Origin: Geothermobacter hydrogeniphilus
GTDB lineage: Bacteria; Desulfobacterota; Desulfuromonadia; Desulfuromonadales; Geothermobacteraceae
Length of the DNA: 64,000 nucleotides
Reading direction: 5' to 3'
Assembly: GCF_002898515.1 (NCBI RefSeq)
Contig: NZ_PPFX01000013.1
Span: 23,278 to 87,277, forward strand
This document shows, one piece after another, positions 58,441 to 64,000 of this stretch. Numbering within the stretch: position 1 is the stretch's first letter; every line of letters starts with the position of its first letter. The translations under genes were made by a program, and so were the position numbers. Under the pieces are notes generated by a model, which made no database searches, was not told the DNA's origin, and saw only the letters and a program-made list of their open reading frames with translations.

Positions 58441-59376
58441 TCAGGCGTTGTTGAGTTCGTCGATATATTTTTCCGCGACAATCGCCGCCACGGCGCCGTC
58501 GCCGACCGCGGTGGCGATCTGTTTGAGCAGTTTCTTGCGGACATCGCCGGCGGCAAAGACCCCCGGCATCGAAGTGCGGCATTCGGCATCGGTGAGGATA
58601 TGGCCGCCGGCGTCGAGGTCGAGTACGCCGGCGAGGAAGTGAGCCTTGGGGGTCACGCCGATGGCGACAAACAGCCCCTGCAGCGGCAGGTTGCGGACCT
58701 CTCCTGTCCGCGTGTCCCGCAGGTCGACCGAGGTCATGCCGCTCTGGTCTCCCTTGACCTCGCTGACGACACTGTTCCACACCATTTCAATCTTGTCGTT
58801 GGCGAACACCCGGTCCTGCAGTAGCTTGGTGGCGCGCAGGCTGTCGCGACGGTGAACCAGGTAGACCTTTTTGGCGAAGCGGGTCAGAAACAGCGCCTCC
58901 TCGGCCGCGGTATCGCCACCGCCGACGATAGCGATCTCCTGTTCGCGGAAGAAGGCGCCGTCGCAGGTGGCGCAGTAGGAGACGCCACGGCCGGTGAATT
59001 CAACTTCACCGGGAACATCGAGCTTGCTCGGTTCGGCGCCGGTGGTGATGATCACCGCCCGGGCTCTCAACTCCTCGCCATCGACGGTCAGCACCTTCTG
59101 CTCACCGTCGAGACGCAGTCCAGTCACATCACCGGTGGTGGTTTCAAGGCCGAATTCCTGACAGTGTTCCTGAAAGCGGATCATCAGGTCGGGGCCGTCG
59201 ATGCCGCCGGGGAAACCGGGGTAGTTTTCCACCTTGGTGGTGGTCATCACCTGGCCGCCCATGATCATTTTCTCGATCAGCAGGGTCTTCAACCGGGCGC
59301 GCGAACTATAGAGACCGGCGGTCAGTCCTGCCGGGCCGCCGCCGATAATAACAACATCGTAGAGCTTGTCGGACAT
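58441..59376 (-). CDS. trxB: thioredoxin-disulfide reductase
   Basis: TrxB reduces thioredoxin with NADPH through FAD and a redox-active disulfide. ATG 59376 (MSDKLYDVVIIGGGPAGLTAGLYSSRARL) gives 311 residues behind AAGGAGAAG. It shows the FAD motif, CATC (Cys135-Cys138) in YCATCDGAFF, the NADPH motif VGGGDTAAEEALFL and the C-terminal FAAGDVRKKLLKQIATAVGDGA. The length and motifs are those of low-molecular-weight bacterial TrxB. Confidence 0.97.
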   Translation of the reverse strand: MSDKLYDVVIIGGGPAGLTAGLYSSRARLKTLLIEKMIMGGQVMTTTKVENYPGFPGGIDGPDLMIRFQEHCQEFGLETTTGDVTGLRLDGEQKVLTVDGEELRARAVIITTGAEPSKLDVPGEVEFTGRGVSYCATCDGAFFREQEIAIVGGGDTAAEEALFLTRFAKKVYLVHRRDSLRATKLLQDRVFANDKIEMVWNSVVSEVKGDQSGMTSVDLRDTRTGEVRNLPLQGLFVAIGVTPKAHFLAGVLDLDAGGHILTDAECRTSMPGVFAAGDVRKKLLKQIATAVGDGAVAAIVAEKYIDELNNA

Positions 59377-59492
59377 CTGTTCTTCTCCTTGGCAAAGTAG
59401 CGGCAACTCTAGCACATCGACCGGGCGGCTGTGAACCTTCCGGCGATTTTTTGGCTTGCCTGCAGCCGGGTCAGGCGCTAGCCTGTGGCGGT

Positions 59493-59888
59493 ATGAAAGG
59501 ATTGCGACGATTTCTGATCTGGGGGCTGGTCTTCTGCGTCCTGCTGGCGGGGATGGACCAGTTGCTGCTCAAGGTTCCTCTGCCGGCGCCGGGTGTGCGT
59601 GAGGTCCAGGTCTTCTACCGCGACTTCCGCAATCGACTGCTGGCCATGTTCGGGGCCACCGGTCGGCCGAGTATCGAACAGCTGATCGGCGCGGCGGAGA
59701 AAAAACCGGCTGTCAAGCCGGCGACGGCCGTTGCCCCCTTGAGAACAGCGGTGCCGGCCGGCGGCAAGACGCCCATCCCGGGCCGGCGTTACCTCTATGT
59801 CGATCAGAACGGCGCCCTGCAGTTCGCCGATTCACTGCAGCAGGTACCGCGGCGTTTCCGCGCCAGCGCCCAGCCCCTCAAGGACTGA
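59493..59888 (+). CDS. membrane-anchored DUF4124-like protein
   Basis: ATG 59493 (MKGLRRFLIWGLVFCVLLAG) gives 131 residues with one N-terminal membrane helix or uncleaved signal. A Pro/Ala linker follows, with a C-terminal segment RRYLYVDQNGALQFADSLQQVPRRFR that matches the DUF4124 pattern (YxYxDxxGxxxFxDSxxxVPxxY). The domain should be periplasmic. The function is not established. A gene for an S1-repeat protein follows 27 bp on. Confidence 0.72.
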   Translation: MKGLRRFLIWGLVFCVLLAGMDQLLLKVPLPAPGVREVQVFYRDFRNRLLAMFGATGRPSIEQLIGAAEKKPAVKPATAVAPLRTAVPAGGKTPIPGRRYLYVDQNGALQFADSLQQVPRRFRASAQPLKD

Positions 59889-59915
59889 GCCGTTCCCTTC
59901 TCACAAGGATTGCCC

Positions 59916-61097
59916 ATGAACAGCGACGACCAGGATTTCGATCCGAACGAAGAGGAAGATTTCGCCGCCCTGCTGGAGCAGAGCCTGAGTACAACCGGTA
60001 TCCGCATCGAGCCGGGACAGAAGGTCGAGGCGAAGGTTTTGCAAATCGGCAGCGAGTGGATTTTTCTCGATGTCGGCCAGAAAGGGGAGGGAGTCCTTGA
60101 TGTCAGGGAACGGCAGGATGCCGACGGGCGGCTGACGGTCGCGGTCGGCGATACCTTGGCGGTTTACTTTGTCTCCAGCGCCGGTGGCGAGCTGCGTTTC
60201 ACCACCCGTCTCGGTGGCGGCGCCTCGGGCACCGAACAGCTGGAACAGGCCTGGCAGGGGGGTATCCCGGTCGAGGGGCGGATCGAGAAGGAAATCAAGG
60301 GGGGCTACGAGATCCGCCTCCCCGGCGGAGTACGATCATTCTGTCCTTTCTCCCAGCTTGGTCTGCGTCGGGAGGAGAATTCCGAGACGTTGCTGGGTCA
60401 GACCCTGTCCTTCAAGATCAGCCAGTTCAGTGAGCAGGGACGTAACATTGTCGTTTCCCATCGCGAGATTCTGGAGGAGGAGCGTCGGCAACGGCGAGAG
60501 GAATTGCGGACAACCCTCAAGGACGGGCAGGTTGTTCAGGGGACGGTCACCAATGTCCGTGATTTCGGCGCCTTCGTTGATATTGGCGGCATTGAGGGAC
60601 TGCTGCCGATTTCCGAAATCAGTTACGGGCGCGTCGAGGATATCAACGAAGTGCTCCATGTCGGCCAGCAGCTGGAGGTGGCGGTGAAGTCCTGTGACTG
60701 GGAAAACAACAGGTTCTCCTTCAGTCTGCGCGACACTCTGGCCGACCCCTGGAGCCGGGTTGGAACCGTTTTCGCCGTCGGCACCACCCATACCGGCACC
60801 GTCTCGCGGCTCGCCAACTTCGGCGCCTTCGTTACCCTTGACGAAGGCCTGGACGGACTGCTGCACATCTCGAAACTGGGCGGCGGGCGCCGCATCAGGC
60901 ATCCCAAGGAAGAACTGATGGTCGGTCAGCAACTGCGGGTGACCATTGAACAGGTTGATCGTGAGGCGCGGCGGATTTCCCTGGCTCCGGCAACGGAAGG
61001 CGAGACCGGGGAGCAGAACAGCTATCTTGAACAACCCTCTTCCGGAGGGATGGGGACTTTTGCCGACCTGTTCAAAGCGGGGATGAAAAAGAAGTAG
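59916..61097 (+). CDS. S1 RNA-binding repeat protein (ribosomal S1-like)
   Basis: ATG 59916 (MNSDDQDFDPNEEEDFAALLEQSL) gives 393 residues behind AAGGA. Four S1-type OB folds are visible: about 33-95 (KVEAKVLQIGSEWIFLDVGQKGEGVLDV), about 115-175 (GRIEKEIKGGYEIRLPGGVRSFCPFSQL), about 197-265 (VVQGTVTNVRDFGAFVDIGGIEGLLPISEIS) and about 285-355 (THTGTVSRLANFGAFVTLDEGLDGLLHISKL). It is shorter than ribosomal S1 (usually six repeats) and is probably a paralogue binding mRNA or the ribosome. Confidence 0.85.
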   Translation: MNSDDQDFDPNEEEDFAALLEQSLSTTGIRIEPGQKVEAKVLQIGSEWIFLDVGQKGEGVLDVRERQDADGRLTVAVGDTLAVYFVSSAGGELRFTTRLGGGASGTEQLEQAWQGGIPVEGRIEKEIKGGYEIRLPGGVRSFCPFSQLGLRREENSETLLGQTLSFKISQFSEQGRNIVVSHREILEEERRQRREELRTTLKDGQVVQGTVTNVRDFGAFVDIGGIEGLLPISEISYGRVEDINEVLHVGQQLEVAVKSCDWENNRFSFSLRDTLADPWSRVGTVFAVGTTHTGTVSRLANFGAFVTLDEGLDGLLHISKLGGGRRIRHPKEELMVGQQLRVTIEQVDREARRISLAPATEGETGEQNSYLEQPSSGGMGTFADLFKAGMKKK

Positions 61098-61124
61098 CCT
61101 TTCTCCACCCCCGGCAGCAGGAGG

Positions 61125-61262
61125 TCGAAAAACCACGCTCCCCAGGCTGAGCAAAAATGCCCAGATGCAAGGCGTCCGAAACTCTGCGGAATAAGGCGTA
61201 CCGGAAGGTACGTCGTTGACGCAGGGGGAGGACAACGCAGCAGATGGGCGTTTTTCCTCAGA
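61125..61262. repeat. palindromic extragenic repeat, copy D
   Basis: gcaaaaatgcccagatgcaa (then ggcgtcc) pairs with the inverted aacgcagcagatgggcgtttttcc around a central gtaccggaaggtac. It lies between the convergent S1-repeat and amidase genes and resembles copies at 15131, 32217 and 63796. Confidence 0.7.
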
Positions 61263-61265
61263 CTC

Positions 61266-62057
61266 CTAGAGCAACTTGCCGTACACCTCCGGTCGCCGGT
61301 CATCGGCGCAGGGGATCTGGGCGCGGTAGTCCTGCAGCCGTGCGAATTCGAATTCGGCAACCAGTTCGGTATCGGCTGCCCCGGCTTCGGCAAGAACGTC
61401 GCCGCGTGGTTCGATCAACAGGCTCATACCGAAAAAATCGAGCCTGCCCTGCACGCCGCAGCAGTTGGTCGCGGCGATGAAGAGCTGATTCTCGATTGCC
61501 CGGGCGCGCAGCAGGGTTCGCCAGTGATCCTGGCGCGGTTTCGGCCACTCGGCCGGAAGGCAAATGATCTCCGCCCCTTCCAGGGTCAGTTTGCGGAACA
61601 GTTCGGGGAAGCGCAGATCGTAGCAGATCGCCACGCCGAGCCGGCCGACACTGGTGGTGACCACCAGGCTCTCTTCTCCGGAGCTCAGAAACCGGTCTTC
61701 TCCCATGAAGGAAAACAGGTGCAGCTTGCGGTAACTGCCCGCTATCCGTCCCCGGTCGATGATGTAGGCGGTATTGAAAACATTCTCCCGCGCTCTTTCC
61801 GGCAGGCTGCCGACAATGACCATCCCGCTCTCTTCGCTGATCCGACAGAGCTCGTTCAGGACCTGCGGCGTTTCCATGGCCAGTTCCGGCAGCCGCTTGT
61901 AGTCGTAGCCGCAACTCCACATTTCCGGCAGAACGGCCAGTTGCGCACCCTGGTCGGCGACCCGCCCGAGGGCGGCCGTCGCCTTCACTAGATTTGTTTT
62001 AATTTCACCCAAGGCGATGTGGAACTGAAGACTGGATACCTTCACGCGAGACAGCAT
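61266..62057 (-). CDS. carbon-nitrogen hydrolase (nitrilase superfamily, omega-amidase-like)
   Basis: The 263-residue product (MLSRVKVSSLQFHIALGEIKTN) has the complete catalytic triad: Glu45 in AVLPEMW, Lys111 in GSYRKLHLF and Cys145 in GVAICYDLRFPELFR. The EWPKPRQDHWRTLLRARAIENQLFIAATN block is typical of the Nit2/YafV branch that hydrolyses alpha-ketoglutaramate or similar amides. The exact substrate cannot be fixed from sequence. It stands alone, divergent from nhaD. Confidence 0.88.
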   Translation of the reverse strand: MLSRVKVSSLQFHIALGEIKTNLVKATAALGRVADQGAQLAVLPEMWSCGYDYKRLPELAMETPQVLNELCRISEESGMVIVGSLPERARENVFNTAYIIDRGRIAGSYRKLHLFSFMGEDRFLSSGEESLVVTTSVGRLGVAICYDLRFPELFRKLTLEGAEIICLPAEWPKPRQDHWRTLLRARAIENQLFIAATNCCGVQGRLDFFGMSLLIEPRGDVLAEAGAADTELVAEFEFARLQDYRAQIPCADDRRPEVYGKLL

Positions 62058-62187
62058 AAAACCTCTCCTTGAGAAAAAAAGAACACCGTTTCCATGTATC
62101 GATTCCGGGTTCTTGAAGATGTTCCCGAACGGCCATTATAGCCAACCCGCAGGTAGCCCACAAGCCCGGTCAGGGCCGCGGATTTGC

Positions 62188-62216
62188 TTGACACCCACGG
62201 GGGGCGGTGCTACAAA
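62188..62216 (+). promoter_or_regulatory. sigma-70 type promoter for nhaD
   Basis: TTGACA (62188-62193), 17-bp GC-rich spacer, TACAAA (62211-62216). It gives a 5' leader of about 125 nt before the GTG at 62349; no riboswitch was recognised in the leader. Confidence 0.7.
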
Positions 62217-62348
62217 AAACGTTTTAAAGGTCCGTCGGGAGGAGGCGGGCCTGCTTTTGTTCCACTGGCCACCCCGAAACATTCTGTCCGTGCCGCCATC
62301 TGCCGGCCGGTGCGGATTCCAATCAGGCTTGCCTGTTCAGGAGGACCC

Positions 62349-63794
62349 GTGAAGCACCTATTATTGTCCGTAATGTTGTGTCTGCTGGGGAGTTCGTCGG
62401 TTCTTGCGAATGAAGGCGCTCCCCAGGTCGATACCGTCCTGGCGAGTACCGATCTCGGCTATCTGGCCCTTATTCTCTTCATCGCCGCTTATGCGCTGGT
62501 GATTCTCGAAGAGAAAATCCACCTGCGCAAAAGCAAGCCGGTACTGCTGGCGGCCGGCATCATCTGGATCCTGGTGGCGCTCGCCTATGCCGCCCTCGGG
62601 GATCACGAGACCCCGGAGGTCGCCATCCGCCACAACCTGATCGAATATGTCGAGCTGTTCCTGTTCCTGCTCTCGGCGATGACCTACATCAACGCCCTGA
62701 CCGAACGCAATGTTTTCCAGGCACTGCGCTCCTGGCTGGTGCTCAAGGGCTTCACCCTGCGTACCGTCTTCTGGATTACCGGCCTGCTCGCTTTCCTCAT
62801 TTCGCCGATCGCCGACAACCTGACCACGGCACTGCTGATGGGGGCGGTGGTCATGGCGGTGGCGCGCGACAATGCCAAGTTCGTCGTTGTCGCCTGCATC
62901 AACATTGTTGTTGGTGCCAACGCCGGCGGCGCCTTTTCCCCCTTCGGCGACATCACCACGCTGATGGTCTGGCAGAAGGGGCGGGTCGATTTCATCGAAT
63001 TCTTCGCCATCTTCCTGCCTTCACTGGTCAACTGGCTGGTGCCGGCGCTGATCATGAGTTTCGCCGTTCCCAAGGAGCGTCCGGAAACCCACGGCGAGAT
63101 GGTCACCATGAAGGTCGGTGCGCGCCGCATCATGTTTCTTTTCCTGCTGACCATCGTCACCGCGGTCTGTTTTCACCAATACCTCAACCTGCCCCCGGCG
63201 GTCGGCATGATGCTCGGCTTCGGCTACCTGGCCTTTTTCGGTTTCTTCCTGAAACGGCAGGAACTGCGGGCCATGACCACCGGCGACAATCCGCTCGATA
63301 TCACCGGGCACAACGTAGAAGCCCACGGTCACGATGCTCCGGGTTTCGACCTGTTCCGCAAGGTCGCCAAGGCTGAATGGGACACCCTGCTGTTCTTTTA
63401 CGGCGTCATTCTCTGTGTCGGCGGCCTGTCCCAGTTTGGCTACCTGGCGCTCGCTTCCAACTATTTCTACACGGACCTCGGTCCGACCTGGGCCAACGTC
63501 CTGGTCGGGATCATGTCGGCGGTGATTGACAACATCCCGGTAATGTTCGCGGTGCTGACCATGAACCCGCACATGTCGCACGGCCAGTGGCTGCTGGTGA
63601 CCCTGACCGCCGGCGTCGGCGGCAGCCTGCTGTCTATCGGTTCCGCGGCCGGGGTCGGCCTGATGGGAACGGCCCGCGGCAAATACACTTTCGGTCAGCA
63701 CCTGAAATGGACCTGGGCCATCGCTCTCGGCTACGCCGCCAGCATCTGGCTGCATCTGATTGTCAATGCCCACCACATGAACGATTTTCACTGA
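62349..63794 (+). CDS. nhaD: Na+/H+ antiporter NhaD-type
   Basis: This inner-membrane antiporter exchanges sodium for protons. GTG 62349 (VKHLLLSVMLCLLGSSSVLANEG) gives 481 residues with AGGAGG just upstream and a signal-like N-terminus. About eleven membrane segments are visible. Conserved blocks are FLISPIADNLTTALLMGAVV, VVGANAGGAFSPFGDITTLMVWQKG and SAVIDNIPVMFAVLTMNP, which are NhaD/IT-superfamily signatures. A longer open frame to 62184 includes the promoter and is rejected. Confidence 0.93.
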   Translation: MKHLLLSVMLCLLGSSSVLANEGAPQVDTVLASTDLGYLALILFIAAYALVILEEKIHLRKSKPVLLAAGIIWILVALAYAALGDHETPEVAIRHNLIEYVELFLFLLSAMTYINALTERNVFQALRSWLVLKGFTLRTVFWITGLLAFLISPIADNLTTALLMGAVVMAVARDNAKFVVVACINIVVGANAGGAFSPFGDITTLMVWQKGRVDFIEFFAIFLPSLVNWLVPALIMSFAVPKERPETHGEMVTMKVGARRIMFLFLLTIVTAVCFHQYLNLPPAVGMMLGFGYLAFFGFFLKRQELRAMTTGDNPLDITGHNVEAHGHDAPGFDLFRKVAKAEWDTLLFFYGVILCVGGLSQFGYLALASNYFYTDLGPTWANVLVGIMSAVIDNIPVMFAVLTMNPHMSHGQWLLVTLTAGVGGSLLSIGSAAGVGLMGTARGKYTFGQHLKWTWAIALGYAASIWLHLIVNAHHMNDFH

Positions 63795-63795
63795 G

Positions 63796-63930
63796 GGGCG
63801 GCGGCTGAAAAGCACCCGTCTGCTTCGTTGCTCCCGGTCTCGGTCGCTGCGGAGTAGCTGCCGCTACACCTCACTCCCTCGGCCGGGAGACGCCTCACAT
63901 CCGGACACTTTTGAGCCGCCTCGTACCCGG
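63796..63930. repeat. palindromic extragenic repeat, copy E
   Basis: ggcggcggctgaaaagcacc (then cgtctgcttcgttgc) pairs with the inverted acatccggacacttttgagccgcc around gtagctgccgctac, the same centre as copy B. It follows the nhaD stop codon. Confidence 0.7.
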
Positions 63931-63949
63931 GGCGGCTCTTTTGTATGGT

Positions 63950-63985
63950 GCGCCAGGCATGGCGCGTAGCGCCTTGACTGGCGCT
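63950..63985. other. two hairpins at the right window edge
   Basis: GCGCCA-ggca-TGGCGC (63950-63965) is followed by AGCGCC-ttgact-GGCGCT (63968-63985). They may start another repeat or an RNA element continuing beyond the window. Confidence 0.35.
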
Positions 63986-64000
63986 GTTCCGGTCGTTGTG

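Overview
This is the chromosomal replication-origin region of a GC-rich Gram-negative bacterium, most likely a Desulfuromonadales/Geobacterales-type member of the Desulfobacterota (former Deltaproteobacteria). The evidence is the gene order gyrA-gyrB-recF-dnaN-dnaA | rpmH-rnpA-yidD-yidC-jag-mnmE-mnmG-rsmG-parA-parB, a bactofilin next to parAB, an atp operon that starts with a b'/b pair and lacks atpB/atpE, and a DUF4124-like envelope protein. The lineage is an inference from gene content only. No rRNA, tRNA or CRISPR array was seen.

Layout. 1-7667: the left replichore start, all on the minus strand (gyrA truncated by the window edge, gyrB, recF, dnaN, dnaA). Transcription flips between dnaA and rpmH; DnaA-box-like sites lie on both sides of dnaA, suggesting a bipartite oriC. 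8138-17622: on the plus strand, ribosome/membrane insertion (rpmH, rnpA, yidD, yidC, jag), tRNA U34 modification (mnmE, mnmG), rsmG and the ParABS system, with a parS site at 12520-12535, then a bactofilin. 17791-23658: the F1 plus b/b' part of ATP synthase, closed by a strong terminator. 23736-32221: mixed genes: two GntR regulators each with a palindromic operator candidate, DNA polymerase IV, a TIM-barrel protein, a K+ channel/RCK protein, an HD-GYP protein, an ABC-2 exporter and a PduO-type cobalamin adenosyltransferase.

32505-40263 is the clearest accessory block: a translationally coupled four-gene operon in which a Type III-like methylase (Mod) and restriction helicase-nuclease (Res) flank an ABC-type ATPase and a DUF4276/Toprim-like protein. 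The pair has the architecture of ATPase+Toprim defence modules such as PARIS. The Mod target-recognition segment is AT-rich and looks recombined, and the gene carries an in-frame extragenic-type repeat.

40336-53097: the core genome resumes with tatC/tatB, nadA, mfd, two parvulin-type chaperones, pdxA, uvrA and a PEGA lipoprotein. 53274-63794: rubrerythrin, a multi-zinc-ribbon protein, cardiolipin synthase flanked by two 162-bp MITE-like elements, a small Cys protein, a YpdA/TrxB-like flavoprotein, thioredoxin reductase, an S1-repeat protein, a nitrilase-family amidase and an NhaD antiporter.

The most unusual item is at 58084-58245 on the minus strand, between the two flavoprotein reductases. 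A 28-codon membrane ORF runs into an in-frame UGA, followed at 23 nt by a CCUUCC/GGAAGG hairpin with a GGUUC loop and then 24 more in-frame codons. It also has its own promoter, ribosome-binding site and terminator. It is a good candidate for an unannotated 53-residue selenoprotein.
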